A DNA stretch of 64,000 nucleotides, from the NCBI GenBank assembly GCA_966211965.1, contig CBIHON010000008.1:62001-126000 (forward strand), read 5' to 3'. Position numbers and translations under genes: made by a program. Under the pieces are notes generated by a model. It did not search any database. It was not told where the DNA came from and was given only the letters and a program-made list of their open reading frames with translations. Below, piece by piece: positions 8,789 through 17,689 of this stretch. This stretch comes from CBIHON01 sp966211965 (GTDB lineage: Bacteria; Pseudomonadota; Gammaproteobacteria; Burkholderiales; Burkholderiaceae_D). Within the stretch, counting starts at the first letter, position 1, and every line of letters starts with the position of its first letter.

Positions 8789-9274
8789 ATGCGATTACTA
8801 TCCGTCATCGTTCTCTGGTTCATCGTCTCAATCGCCCTTGCCGCGCCCCCGACCAGGATCACCGAAGTGACGCCACGCGATGCCCAGAGACTGAACCAGG
8901 GACGCATGCTCGTATTGCGCTACCTGCCCGATGAGGATTCGCGCCGGCTGTACCAGACTCCAGCCGGAAAACTGGGAACATTGCGCGCGATCCTTGGCCT
9001 GGAGCCGCACGCGGCAGGAAAAAAAGATTTGCTTGAAGCGCTGGAAGTCGTGCTTGGCGATACCTTCGTCCAGGACATGGGCTTCCACTGGGTTGCCGTC
9101 GAAAATGAAACCGGCCGCCACCTGGCGATCCGGCTTGGACGAAGAAGCATTATCCTGTATCCGCTTACCATGATCTCAAAGCGGGTCGCGCGCGGCGAAC
9201 GCATCGATATTCTCGACCTGTACAACGACCTCGCTGCCGATGTCGAAGAAATGATGGAGGATGAGCAGAAGTAA
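8789..9274 (+). CDS. Exported protein, DUF3806-like
   Basis: Protein of 161 residues with a clear signal peptide (MRLLSVIVLWFIVSIALAAPP). The start ATG 8789 is supported by TGGAGG at 8776-8781; the open frame extends further upstream without such a site. The body has the pattern LGDTFVQDMGFHWVAVENETGRHLAIRLG...ILYPLTMISKRVARGE, which resembles DUF3806 as I recall it (a small alpha/beta domain of unknown function). The C-terminus is acidic. It stands alone between parC and the kdp region. No function can be assigned. Confidence 0.7.
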   Translation: MRLLSVIVLWFIVSIALAAPPTRITEVTPRDAQRLNQGRMLVLRYLPDEDSRRLYQTPAGKLGTLRAILGLEPHAAGKKDLLEALEVVLGDTFVQDMGFHWVAVENETGRHLAIRLGRRSIILYPLTMISKRVARGERIDILDLYNDLAADVEEMMEDEQK

Positions 9275-9486
9275 ATCTACAGCTCGGCAGAGCGCTGCCC
9301 CAACTCTCTGCTCAATGCAAAAAATTCCGGCGTCGTGCCGATATCCGCATGCCATGTCCATCGTAATCGGGCCGCATATGGAATGGCCCCGTCCCCATTG
9401 AATGGACGGCTCAGGGTCATCGACATCGCGTTCCCACGGCCATGCCGGATGTAAGGAAAAAGATGAAGAACAATGAGGCGAGCGAA

Positions 9487-9540
9487 ATTTTTACTCCTCA
9501 TTTACACCCAATAGCCAAGTCTTTATGGAATTTTTAGATC
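9487..9540 (+). promoter_or_regulatory. Probable KdpE-type operator region
   Basis: Two T-rich motifs lie upstream of the small ORF and kdpDE. The first, at 9487-9509 (TTTTTACTCC, then TTTACACCC), resembles the E. coli kdp KdpE site as I remember it (TTTTTATAC, then TTTACACCC). The second, TCTTTATGGAATTTTTA at 9520-9536, is nearly repeated upstream of kup (61636-61652). This points to autoregulation of the two-component operon. The remainder of the 310-base gap 9275-9584 shows no convincing gene. Confidence 0.5.
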
Positions 9541-9590
9541 GCCCCGACTAACCTGATCGGCATCGAAACCAATCTGATTGGAGAATGAGC

Positions 9591-9776
9591 ATGCTTCCGC
9601 TTATAGTGATCGCTGCCGTCAGCCTCGCCGCTCTCGCCGCACTGTGCGCGTGTTTTCTTAGGATCGTATTGTTTGCCAGACTATTTGGCCAAGAGCGCGT
9701 CGAGCGCTATCTGAAAATGCGCGTTCAGGGGCCTTTTGTACCGGTACATGAAGAAAAAACTTCCTTCGAAAAGTAA
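9591..9776 (+). CDS. Small single-pass membrane protein before kdpD
   Basis: A 61-residue protein with one strongly hydrophobic helix (LPLIVIAAVSLAALAALCACFLRIVLFA) and a short charged C-terminal tail. ATG 9591 is preferred over ATG 9585 because GGAGA at 9580-9584 is spaced correctly for it. It is cotranscribed with kdpD (about 20 bases downstream) and sits where kdpF would lie in a kdp operon. However, it is twice the length of KdpF, and its cytoplasmic tail is unlike KdpF. Function unknown; it may modulate the sensor kinase. Confidence 0.55.
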   Translation: MLPLIVIAAVSLAALAALCACFLRIVLFARLFGQERVERYLKMRVQGPFVPVHEEKTSFEK

Positions 9777-9796
9777 TCCGCAACACCCTAGAGCCT

Positions 9797-12142
9797 GTGA
9801 TCATGTCTCCGCCCGACCGCGAACAATCCAGCCCGGAGGCATTGCCGGCACAAGCGCAGGAGCACCCTGTTGCGCGCGGCAAGCTGCGGATTTATTTCGG
9901 CGCATCGGCCGGAGTCGGCAAGACTTGCGCAATGCTCACGGCTGCGCGCAAGCTGCAGGCCGACGGCCTCGATGTGCTGGTAGGCATCGTTGAAACGCAT
10001 GGCTGTGGCGACACTGCCGCACTGCTCGACGGCCTCTCCGTCCTGGCGCGAAAGGCAACGGAATACCGTGGCAAGCCGTATGAGGAATTCAACCTGGAGG
10101 CGGCCCTTGCACGCCGCCCGGCGTTGATCCTGGTGGACGAACTGGCCCATTCCAACGCTGCCGGTTCGCGTCACAGGAAACGCTGGCAAGACGTCGTTGA
10201 ACTGCTGGACGCAGGGATCGATGTGTTCAGCACGCTGGACGTGCAGCACCTGGAAAGTCTGAATGACGCTGTCAGCTGCATCACCGGCATCCACGTTGCC
10301 GAAACCTTGCCGGATAAGGTGTTCGACCAAGCCGATGAAGTGGTTCTGGTCGATGTGCCGGTGGATGAGCTGCTGGCGCGGTTGAATGCGGGCGAAGTCT
10401 CTCGAACCCGACAGACCGAGCATGAGCCGCAGAATTTTTTCCGCAAAGGCAATCTGATTGCACTGCGCGAACTGGCTTTGCGCCGCGCCACCAACCGCAT
10501 CGAATTTGGCCATGCCGGCATCGAGAATCCGTCTTCCTCCGCCGCACTCCATGGCAACGGCGCAGAAGGAGATGCCGTGCCGCAGGACGAGCCTGACGGC
10601 CGGACACAAGGCCGAGCCGCCCGGCGCAAGCGCTACATCTGGGCTGCCGGCGCCAGCCTGCTCACCGCACTGGCCACCGCGCCGCTGCTGCCCTATCTCG
10701 ACCTGGCCAATATCGCGATGCTGTTCTTGCTGACGGTAGTCCTGGTCTCGGTGCGCTTGGGACGCGGACCGTCGGTGGCGGCGACCCTGGTCGCGGTTGC
10801 TTCGTTCAACTTTTTCTTTCTGCCGCCGCGGTTTTCATTTGCGGTCGCCGATTTGCAATACACGGTGACCTTCCTGGTGATGCTGGCGGTCGGATTAATT
10901 ACCGGCAACCTGACTGCGGGACTGCGTTATCAGGCCCGCATCGCCGCGCACCGCGAATCGCGTTCGCGCGCCTTGTACGAATTCGCGCGTGCATTGTCGG
11001 CGGTATTGGAAACCGAGCAGATTTTCGAAATCACGCGCTCCTTCATTCAGCGTACCTTTCATGCGCAAGCCACCCTGCTGCTGCCGGACGACGCAGGCCG
11101 CCTGCAGTATCCGCCGCCATCAGTCCATGGCGACGATTGCAAGGCGCCGCATTTGAGCGTACTGGACATGGTGACAGCGCAATGGACTTTCGACCGCGCC
11201 ACGCCGGCCGGCACCGGCACTGATACGCTGCCGGGCAGCAGCTTCTTTTATCTGCCCCTGGTCGCGCCGATGCGCACCCGCGGCGTATTGGCGATCCAGG
11301 CCCAAAACCGACCCTGGACTCTGCTTCCGGAACAGCGCAAGCAACTGGACACATTCGCGGCGCTGGCGGCAATCGCGCTGGAACGCGTGCATTACGTCGA
11401 GGTGGCGCGCGATGCCCTGGTGCGCATGGAATCCGAGCGTTTGCGCAATTCCTTGCTGGCGGCACTGTCGCATGACTTGCGCACGCCGCTGACTTCACTG
11501 GTGGGTTTGTCGGAGTCGCTGGCAATGTCCGAGCCGCTCGGCCCGGCGCAACAGGAGCTTGCCCGATCCTTGCACGACGAAGCGGTGCGCATGAGCAACC
11601 TGGTGGTGAACCTGCTCGACATGGCGCGCATCCAGAGCGGGCAGGTCAAGCTGAATCGGCAATGGCAAGCTTTCGAAGAAGTGGTCGGCTGCGCCTTGCG
11701 CGCCAACCGGCCGCAACTGCTGCGGCATACGGTGGAAACGCGTCTTGCACGCGAACTGCCGCTGGTTAGTTTCGATGCGGTGCTGATCGAGCGAGTCCTT
11801 TGCAACCTGTTGGAAAACGCCGTCAAGTACACCCCGCCCGGCTCGCGCATCGTGATCGCGGCGAAGGTCCGGATACAGTCGCTCGAAGTCATGGTGTACG
11901 ATAACGGCCCGGGCATTCCTGCCGGCCGCGAAGAAGCGATTTTCGAAAAATTCACGCGCGGCGAACGCGAATCGGCGACGCCCGGGGTCGGCCTCGGTTT
12001 ATCGATTTGCCGCGCCATCATCGAGGCGCATGGCGGCAGGATAGACAGCGCCGCATCGCCGGAAGGCGGAGCCGCATTCGTCTTCACCTTGCCGCTCGGC
12101 AGCCCGCCGGAACTTTCTTTTATGGACGATAGCGCATCATGA
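9797..12142 (+). CDS. kdpD: KdpD-like sensor histidine kinase, no USP domain
   Basis: Inner-membrane sensor kinase of the K+/turgor-responding KdpD family, 781 residues from GTG 9797 (ATG at 9803 is an alternative). The N-terminal KdpD domain has a Walker A-like GASAGVGKT near residues 35-43 and LVDELAHSN. Four closely packed membrane helices span about 280-375 (DUF4118), followed by a GAF-like region and the kinase: H-box LSHDLRTPLTSL (His near 558), N-box ENAVKYTPPG, G1 DNGPGIP and G2 GVGLGLSI. The universal-stress-protein domain usually found between the KdpD domain and the helices is missing; only a linker of about 60 residues remains. The stop overlaps the kdpE start by four bases. No kdpFABC is in the window. 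Confidence 0.9.
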   Translation: MIMSPPDREQSSPEALPAQAQEHPVARGKLRIYFGASAGVGKTCAMLTAARKLQADGLDVLVGIVETHGCGDTAALLDGLSVLARKATEYRGKPYEEFNLEAALARRPALILVDELAHSNAAGSRHRKRWQDVVELLDAGIDVFSTLDVQHLESLNDAVSCITGIHVAETLPDKVFDQADEVVLVDVPVDELLARLNAGEVSRTRQTEHEPQNFFRKGNLIALRELALRRATNRIEFGHAGIENPSSSAALHGNGAEGDAVPQDEPDGRTQGRAARRKRYIWAAGASLLTALATAPLLPYLDLANIAMLFLLTVVLVSVRLGRGPSVAATLVAVASFNFFFLPPRFSFAVADLQYTVTFLVMLAVGLITGNLTAGLRYQARIAAHRESRSRALYEFARALSAVLETEQIFEITRSFIQRTFHAQATLLLPDDAGRLQYPPPSVHGDDCKAPHLSVLDMVTAQWTFDRATPAGTGTDTLPGSSFFYLPLVAPMRTRGVLAIQAQNRPWTLLPEQRKQLDTFAALAAIALERVHYVEVARDALVRMESERLRNSLLAALSHDLRTPLTSLVGLSESLAMSEPLGPAQQELARSLHDEAVRMSNLVVNLLDMARIQSGQVKLNRQWQAFEEVVGCALRANRPQLLRHTVETRLARELPLVSFDAVLIERVLCNLLENAVKYTPPGSRIVIAAKVRIQSLEVMVYDNGPGIPAGREEAIFEKFTRGERESATPGVGLGLSICRAIIEAHGGRIDSAASPEGGAAFVFTLPLGSPPELSFMDDSAS

Positions 12143-12837
12143 GTGATCCCTCTCCGATTGCCCTGCTGGTCGAAGACGAACCGCAGATCCGGCGCTTCGT
12201 GCACATGGCGCTGGAAGCGGAAGGCTGGCAAGTGTTCGAGGCCGAGACCATGCGGCGCGGCCTGATCGATGCCGGCACGCGCAAACCGAACCTGATCGTA
12301 TTGGACCTCGGCCTGCCCGATGGCGACGGCGTCGATTTCATCCACGACCTGCGCAAATGGTCGGCCGTTCCGGTCATCGTCCTGTCGGCGCGCGACGACG
12401 AATCGGACAAGATCAAGGCGCTCGATGCGGGCGCCGACGACTACCTCACCAAACCGTTCGGTGTAGGTGAATTGCTGGCGCGGGTGCGCGCGACGTTGAG
12501 GCGGCAGCGGCAACCCGAGGCCTCGGCCGATGGCCTGGTTTTATTCGGCGATGTGAAAGTCGATCTGAGAACCCGGCTGGTCAGCAAGGCGAATCAGCCG
12601 GTGCATCTGACGCCGACCGAGTACCGGCTGCTCACCGTGCTGGTGGCCAATGCCGGTCGCGTCGTCACCAATCCGCAATTGCTGCGCGAAGTGTGGGGGC
12701 CGTCGAATACCGAGAATGGCCACTATCTGCGCATCTACATGGGACATCTGCGGCAGAAGCTGGAAGACGATCCGGCGCAGCCGAAATATTTTTTGACGGA
12801 GACGGCGGTGGGGTACAGGCTGCTGTTGCCGAATTGA
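12139..12837 (+). CDS. kdpE: OmpR-family response regulator KdpE
   Basis: DNA-binding partner of the preceding kinase, 232 residues. The receiver has an acidic pair (LLVEDE), phosphoacceptor Asp near residue 55 (IVLDLGLPDGDG) and Lys near 104 (DDYLTKPF). The C-terminal OmpR/PhoB winged helix runs from about 130 to the end (LTPTEYRLLTVLVANAGRVVTNPQLLREVWG, then HYLRIYMGHLRQKLEDDP). The sequence is KdpE-like throughout. Its known target family is kdpFABC, which is absent here; the shared motif upstream of kup makes that gene a candidate target. Confidence 0.92.
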   Translation: MSDPSPIALLVEDEPQIRRFVHMALEAEGWQVFEAETMRRGLIDAGTRKPNLIVLDLGLPDGDGVDFIHDLRKWSAVPVIVLSARDDESDKIKALDAGADDYLTKPFGVGELLARVRATLRRQRQPEASADGLVLFGDVKVDLRTRLVSKANQPVHLTPTEYRLLTVLVANAGRVVTNPQLLREVWGPSNTENGHYLRIYMGHLRQKLEDDPAQPKYFLTETAVGYRLLLPN

Positions 12838-12910
12838 GTTGGCGTCGGTTGATGGCGACGGAATTCATTAGCTGGTCGTCCCAGCGAAGGTGGGGACCCA
12901 GTGACTTCCA

Positions 12911-12942
12911 AGCAGGCGTGCAAAAATTTTTGCACACCTGCT
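12911..12942. terminator. Strong palindrome between kdpE and aminotransferase
   Basis: A nearly perfect 32-base palindrome, AGCAGGCGTGCAAAAA with TTTTTGCACACCTGCT. It lies between two convergent genes, so it may serve as a bidirectional terminator. The central A5T5 gives a U run on either strand within the stem, which is unusual for a standard terminator. Confidence 0.55.
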
Positions 12943-12965
12943 CAGGCGTTCAGTAAGTCAAGCGT

Positions 12966-14159
12966 TCAAAGCTTCGCCGCAATCAGCTTGCCGAGGATCG
13001 CCACGCCTTCACGAATCTTCTCGGGCGGCACCGTCACGAAACTCAGGCGCAAGGTATTCGGCTCCGGCGCATTCGCATAGAAGGACGCGCCCGGCACAAA
13101 CGCCACCTTCTGTTCGATCGCTTCGGCCAGCAGCTTGGTGCTGTCGATATGCTTGGGCAGCGTAAGCCAGATAAACATGCCGCCTTCCGGCTTGGTCCAC
13201 GTCACGGCGCTTGGGAAAGATTCGGTCAGCGCGGCCAGCATCGCCTGGCATTGGTCGGCGTAGAGCTTGCGTATGGTCGGGATATGCGTAGCCAGGAAAC
13301 CGTCCTTGACCACTTCATGCACGACCATTTGCGTCAATTGCGCAGTGTGCAGATCGGCGGCTTGCTTGGCCTGTTCCAGCTTGCGAGTCAATGTCGTCGG
13401 CGCCACCACGTAACCAAGACGGATGCCGGGCGTCAGCACTTTGGAAAACGAGCCCATGTAAATCACGCCGCCCGGATTCATCGTCAGCATCTTCGGCAGC
13501 GGTTCGCCGCGATAGCTGAGCGCGCCGTAGGGATCATCCTCGATCAGGGGCAGGCCCAGGCGGGCGCAGGTTTCCACCAGCTGTGCGCGGCGCGCCAGCG
13601 ACAGGGTGCGGCCGGTCGGGTTCTGGAAATTCGGCAATGCATACAACAGCCGCGCGCCCTGCCCGATCGCGCCGACCGCTTCCGGCAACAGACCGGCCTC
13701 GTCGGTCTCCACCGAGACAAATTCAGGACCGTAGATTGAAAAGGCCTGCAAGGCGCCCAGGTAGCTCGGCGTCTCGACCAGCACTTTGCTGCCTTCATCG
13801 ATCAGCACCTTGCCCAGCAAATCCAGTCCCTGCTGGGAGCCGGAAGTCATCAAGACCTGGTCCGGCAAAATCCTGACGCCCTCGATCGACAAGGAATCGG
13901 CCACCCACTCGCGCAGCGGCGCATAACCATCGGTCGGGCCATATTGCAGCGCAACCTTGCCTTCGCGCGCCAGCACGCTGTCGTATGCGGCGGCAACCTT
14001 CTCGACCGGGAAAGTGGCAGGCGACGGCAGGCCGCCGGCGAAGGAAATGATTTCCGGGCGCATCGTCACTTTGAGGATTTCGCGGATGGCAGAGCTTTGC
14101 AATTGCTGTGCGCGTTGCGAGAAGTTCCACTGGATCGGTGTCGGGTGTTCGAGTTTCAT
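12966..14159 (-). CDS. PLP-dependent aminotransferase, class I/II
   Basis: Fold-type I aminotransferase of 397 residues, close to the 2-aminoadipate/aromatic (LysN, KAT II-like) group. Motifs include the N-terminal ISFAGGLPSPATFP, LQYGPTDGYAPLREW, YALPNFQNPTGRTLS, the DDPYG segment and the PLP-binding lysine in YMGSFSKVLTPGIRLGYV. There is no GntR domain, so it is an enzyme rather than a MocR regulator. It is followed on the same strand by phzF- and ridA-type genes further upstream, so the region looks like an amino-acid turnover cluster. The substrate cannot be told from sequence. Confidence 0.88.
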   Translation of the reverse strand: MKLEHPTPIQWNFSQRAQQLQSSAIREILKVTMRPEIISFAGGLPSPATFPVEKVAAAYDSVLAREGKVALQYGPTDGYAPLREWVADSLSIEGVRILPDQVLMTSGSQQGLDLLGKVLIDEGSKVLVETPSYLGALQAFSIYGPEFVSVETDEAGLLPEAVGAIGQGARLLYALPNFQNPTGRTLSLARRAQLVETCARLGLPLIEDDPYGALSYRGEPLPKMLTMNPGGVIYMGSFSKVLTPGIRLGYVVAPTTLTRKLEQAKQAADLHTAQLTQMVVHEVVKDGFLATHIPTIRKLYADQCQAMLAALTESFPSAVTWTKPEGGMFIWLTLPKHIDSTKLLAEAIEQKVAFVPGASFYANAPEPNTLRLSFVTVPPEKIREGVAILGKLIAAKL

Positions 14160-14258
14160 GCTGGTCTCACTTGGTGGATGGCAGGTGCCATATTATCGGG
14201 CTTGCTTGTGGCTGCCCCCTCGAAAGACGGCATTGGGTAAATGCCGTCCGCTTAATTT

Positions 14259-15095
14259 TTATGCAGTAATCGTACCTTCGATACAAGTAACAGCCTGGCC
14301 TCCTAGCCAGATCGTACCGCTTGCCTCATAGGCGATCTTGACGTAGCCGTCGCGCTCCAGGCAGCGGCCCTGCCTTGCAGTGTAATCGACGGCGCCGCGT
14401 TGTTCACGCAAATAGTAAGCGACCGCGCCATTGCCGCTTCCGCATACCGGATCTTCCGGCGTGCCCTCGTGCGGGGCGAAGGAGCGCACTTCGGCGGTTT
14501 CGCCATCCATGCCGAACACGGTCACCCCGTTCACGCCCAAACGCAGCGACAAGTCGCCGATCGCCGCCATGTTGGGCCGCAGGCTGCGCAGCAATTCGCC
14601 GCTCGCCACTTGCGCGGTCAGCCAAGTGATGCCGAGATTGACCGCCAGCGGCGCTTTCATCAAATCGGCGCCCAGCGCCTTTGCCAAGGCGGCGCGCGAC
14701 GCTTCATCGATGGACGTAAAACCCGCCTTGGGCAAAGCGATCCGCACGCCGTCATGCGCGGTATCCAGACGCACCAGGCCGGCGCCGCATTCCTGCACCA
14801 GCACGCCGGGCTGTTTCGGCGTAAAGCCGGCACTCAACACCGCATGCGCGCTGCCGATGGTCGGATGGCCGGCGAAAGCCATCTCGCTGACCGGGTTGAA
14901 AATACGCAGCAGGTAGTCGGCATCCGCGTGCGTCGGGCGGCACACGAAAGTCGTCTCCGACAGGTTGGTCCAGCGCGCGATGCCTTGCATCTGGGCCGTG
15001 GTCAAACCATCGGCATCCATGACGACCGCGACCGGATTGCCAAGGTAGGGCACGGTGGTGAATACGTCGACTTGCTTGAAGCGGCGCTGGATCAT
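14259..15095 (-). CDS. PhzF-family isomerase-like protein
   Basis: PhzF/DAP-epimerase-fold protein of 278 residues. The hallmarks are the N-terminal FKQVDVFTTVPYLGNPVAVV, the catalytic-type Glu in TNLSETTFV, FAGHPTIGSAHAVL and the C-terminal DPVCGSGNGAVAYYL. Known members include the phenazine isomerase and many uncharacterised housekeeping relatives; no phenazine genes lie nearby, so a general isomerase role is more likely. It is flanked by an aminotransferase and a RidA protein on the same strand. Confidence 0.88.
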   Translation of the reverse strand: MIQRRFKQVDVFTTVPYLGNPVAVVMDADGLTTAQMQGIARWTNLSETTFVCRPTHADADYLLRIFNPVSEMAFAGHPTIGSAHAVLSAGFTPKQPGVLVQECGAGLVRLDTAHDGVRIALPKAGFTSIDEASRAALAKALGADLMKAPLAVNLGITWLTAQVASGELLRSLRPNMAAIGDLSLRLGVNGVTVFGMDGETAEVRSFAPHEGTPEDPVCGSGNGAVAYYLREQRGAVDYTARQGRCLERDGYVKIAYEASGTIWLGGQAVTCIEGTITA

Positions 15096-15127
15096 GGTCG
15101 GATTGCTTTTTTAAAAGAGGGGAAAAT

Positions 15128-15586
15128 TTACGCGATTTCGGCAATCAAATCGATTTCAACACAGGAACCCATCGGGACTTGTGCGACACCGAATGCGGAA
15201 CGTGCATGCTTGCCCTGCTCGCCGAAGATTTCACCGAACAGTTCGGATGCGCCGTTGGTGACCAGATGCTGCTCGGTGTAGTCGCCGGTCGAATTGACCA
15301 GGCTCATCAGCTTGACGATACGCTTGACACGGTTCAGATCGCCGCCGCATGCCGCTTGCAAAGTACCCATCAAGTCGATTGCGACCGCACGCGCAGCCAG
15401 TTTGCCTTCTTCCGTCGTCATGTCCTTGCCGAGCTGGCCGACCCATGGCTTGCCGTCTTTCTTGGCAATATGGCCGGACAGGAAAACCGTGTTGCCGGTT
15501 TGCACGTACATCACATAGGCTGCGACGGGAGTCGCGACTGAAGGCAGTTCGATATTCAGGGCTTTGAGCTTTTCGTAACAGGACAT
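15128..15586 (-). CDS. RidA (YjgF/YER057c/UK114) family protein
   Basis: Protein of about 152 residues belonging to the longer RidA-like subgroup. RidA proteins hydrolyse reactive enamine/imine intermediates released by PLP enzymes. Visible features are SGHIAKKDGKPWVGQLGKDMTTEEG, AACGGDLNRVKRIVKLMSLVNSTGDYTEQH and the C-terminal HARSAFGVAQVPMGSCVEIDLIAEI with the conserved Arg. ATG 15586 is preferred over TTG 15598 on the basis of TGGAAAA just upstream. Proximity to a PLP aminotransferase fits the known role. Confidence 0.88.
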   Translation of the reverse strand: MSCYEKLKALNIELPSVATPVAAYVMYVQTGNTVFLSGHIAKKDGKPWVGQLGKDMTTEEGKLAARAVAIDLMGTLQAACGGDLNRVKRIVKLMSLVNSTGDYTEQHLVTNGASELFGEIFGEQGKHARSAFGVAQVPMGSCVEIDLIAEIA

Positions 15587-15669
15587 AGTGTTTTCCAAAA
15601 AAGACAGGGATTAAAATAAAGAAAACGAAGGGCATGATTTTACTATCAAGCCGCTGATTATTGACTTGG

Positions 15670-16551
15670 TTAGCGCTTGATACTCATACGACGCCCGATA
15701 GCAACCACGGCCAGGATCGCAAGCGCAAACAGGATGCTGCTTAGCTGCAGCGATTCTCCCAGGATCAGCGCCGCGCCGGCCAGAGTCAGGAAGGGCTGCA
15801 ACAATTGCACCTGCCCAACACGCGCAATGCCGCCAAGCGCCAAGCCTTTATACCAAAAAAAGAACCCGATAAACATCGAAAATATCGACACATAGCCGAA
15901 TCCCATCCAGGCCTTGGGCGAGGCCGCGATCCCATAATGCCAGCCCAGCCAGATCGTCAAGGGCAACAGAATCGGCATCGACAACAGCAACGCCCAGGAA
16001 ATCACCTGCTGCCCTCCCATGGTCTGCGACAACCGTCCGCCTTCCGCATAGCCCATGGCCGCCGCCACCGTCGCCGCAAACAAAGCCAAATCTCCCATAT
16101 GCAGGCCGCCATCACCCTGCCACAGTGCAAACCAGACGACCAGGCCGCTGCCGGCCACGGCGGCCATCCAGAATCCGGCCGACGGCCGTTCGCCGAAGCG
16201 CAAGGCGCCAAACAAGGCGGTCGCCAGCGGCAGGATGCCGACCACGATCGCGCCATGCGAAGCCGGCACGTAGCGCATCGCGATCGAAGAAAACACCGGG
16301 AAGCCGATCACCACTCCCAAGGCGGTGATCGCCAGAGCCCGCCACTGCCCCCGGTTGGGACGCGGCGCGCGCAGCCACCACAGCAGCAGTCCTGCGCCTA
16401 CCGCCGCCACCACCGCGCGTCCCAGCGCGATGAAGACCGGGTTCAATTCAGCCACTGCCAGCCGCGTGAAAGGCAGCGTCAGGCTGAAGATGGCGACGCC
16501 GACCGCGCCCAGCCACATGCCCTTGGTTTCGTGCGTCATTGAGCTACTCAC
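15670..16551 (-). CDS. EamA/DMT-family transporter
   Basis: Inner-membrane carrier of the drug/metabolite transporter superfamily, 293 residues with about ten predicted helices and two EamA repeats. It is probably an exporter of amino acids or related metabolites. The start is GTG 16551, supported by GGGAGGTG about eight bases upstream; an in-frame ATG follows five codons later. The start overlaps the stop of a 38-codon open frame by four bases, and a LysE-type exporter lies upstream on the same strand. Confidence 0.85.
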   Translation of the reverse strand: MSSSMTHETKGMWLGAVGVAIFSLTLPFTRLAVAELNPVFIALGRAVVAAVGAGLLLWWLRAPRPNRGQWRALAITALGVVIGFPVFSSIAMRYVPASHGAIVVGILPLATALFGALRFGERPSAGFWMAAVAGSGLVVWFALWQGDGGLHMGDLALFAATVAAAMGYAEGGRLSQTMGGQQVISWALLLSMPILLPLTIWLGWHYGIAASPKAWMGFGYVSIFSMFIGFFFWYKGLALGGIARVGQVQLLQPFLTLAGAALILGESLQLSSILFALAILAVVAIGRRMSIKR

Positions 16552-16664
16552 GCTTCACCTCCCTGCAGCCCCCAAAACACGACCCAAGTCGCGAAATCAT
16601 TTGAAAAATTCTCGAAGCGATGGTCGGTACCGGCCGCCACGAACACATGGAAAGAGGTCTTCAT
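16548..16664 (-). CDS. Possible 38-aa ORF between lysE-like and eamA genes
   Basis: A small open frame (starts MKTSFHVFVAAGTDHRF, ends WVVFWGLQGGEA) with third-position GC similar to its neighbours. It begins nine bases after the LysE-type stop and its TGA overlaps the GTG start of the EamA gene (GTGA). The tight packing suggests translation, possibly for coupling. It has no clear ribosome binding site and no homologue that I recognise, so it may be spurious. Confidence 0.35.
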   Translation of the reverse strand: MKTSFHVFVAAGTDHRFENFSNDFATWVVFWGLQGGEA

Positions 16665-16672
16665 TCGAATCT

Positions 16673-17263
16673 TTAAAACCAGATGGCAACGGCTGAATAC
16701 ACCGTCAAGGCAATCATCACCGCGCAAAACACCCGCTGCCATTTCGGCTGTGCCAGGTAGCGCCGCAACGCCGCGCCAGTCCCGGCCCACAAGCCGATGC
16801 AAGGCAAGTTGATTGCGCAAAACACCAGGCAAAACAGGCCGATCGCAAACCACACCGGCTGTACCAGCGGCAGGAAAGCCGAGGCGCCGGTGATCGCCAT
16901 CACCCAGGCCTTGGGATTGGCAAACTGGAACATCGCCGCACCGAGAAAAGACATGGGCCGCGCGCCGCGGTTCTCGTCCTGGCTGAATCGCATTTTGCGC
17001 AGGTTCCAGGCCAGGTACAGCAGGTAACCGGAACCCATGATCTTCAACAGCACGTGGATCGCCGGCACCGCGACGATCAGGCTGCCGATGCCGGTCGCAC
17101 ACAAAACCAGCATGACACCGAAACCGACCGTAACGCCAAGCATGTGCGGAATCGAGCGCACGAAGCCGAACAGGATGCCGGAGGATGTGAGCATGAGGTT
17201 GTTCGGTCCAGGCGTAATCGAGGACACGAAGGCAAACAGGGCCAAGGGCAAGAGAGATTCCAT
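16673..17263 (-). CDS. LysE/RhtB-family amino-acid exporter
   Basis: Inner-membrane exporter of 196 residues, of the size and pattern of the RhtB/LysE superfamily: N-terminal FAFVSSITPGPNNLMLTSSGILFG (the conserved SxTPGPNN), then GVTVGFGVMLVLC and YLLYLAWNLRKMRFS, and six hydrophobic segments. It exports an amino acid or derivative. It sits at the head of the LysE-EamA group and next to the DUF2917/MocR pair, which may regulate it. The specific substrate is unknown. Confidence 0.88.
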   Translation of the reverse strand: MESLLPLALFAFVSSITPGPNNLMLTSSGILFGFVRSIPHMLGVTVGFGVMLVLCATGIGSLIVAVPAIHVLLKIMGSGYLLYLAWNLRKMRFSQDENRGARPMSFLGAAMFQFANPKAWVMAITGASAFLPLVQPVWFAIGLFCLVFCAINLPCIGLWAGTGAALRRYLAQPKWQRVFCAVMIALTVYSAVAIWF

Positions 17264-17302
17264 ATTGCGCTCCTCTATTGAAGATTTAATTTTTGCGGCC
17301 GA

Positions 17303-17626
17303 TCAGGCAGTGGCCGGGCTCAAGGGTTCTGCGCCCCGCCCCTGCTTCAGAAGATCATCTGTTCCGCGCGACACGCGCGGCTGAAGCGCGGCATACGGCA
17401 GCACATCGATCCGGCTGAAAACCTTGTCCGCTTCGATCACGACATGCCGGCCGGGGATCAGCGCCAGCGCGTCGCCTGCGGATAACCAATAGTCGTTTTC
17501 ATCTCCTTCGATGGTGACCCACACCAAGCCGCAATCGACACGCATGATCTGTGCGGCTTCGACCGTCACGGAAACAAGCTGGCCAGGAGACAAGGTGAGA
17601 AAATCGTTGGTAGACAGGTTTTTCAT
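17303..17626 (-). CDS. DUF2917 domain protein
   Basis: A 107-residue cytoplasmic protein with the compact DUF2917 pattern, as I recall it: LTLSPGQLVSVTVEAAQIMRVDCGLVWVTIEGD, then DYWLSAGDALALIPGRHVVIEAD, a small cupin-like beta domain of unknown function. The start is ATG 17626 with GGAG seven bases upstream; the longer open frame lacks a site. It is divergent from the MocR-type regulator gene, a pairing that suggests control by it. The C-terminal 30 residues are low-complexity. Confidence 0.75.
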   Translation of the reverse strand: MKNLSTNDFLTLSPGQLVSVTVEAAQIMRVDCGLVWVTIEGDENDYWLSAGDALALIPGRHVVIEADKVFSRIDVLPYAALQPRVSRGTDDLLKQGRGAEPLSPATA

Positions 17627-17689
17627 GGCAACTCCAAACTGATGGCTGACTTCAAAAGGATTGGATAACATCCTAATCGACAAAACCAA

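Noticed and set aside
9591..9776. Small ORF as kdpF
   Set aside because: KdpF is about 29 residues; this protein is 61 residues with a charged tail and no KdpF likeness, and kdpABC do not follow.
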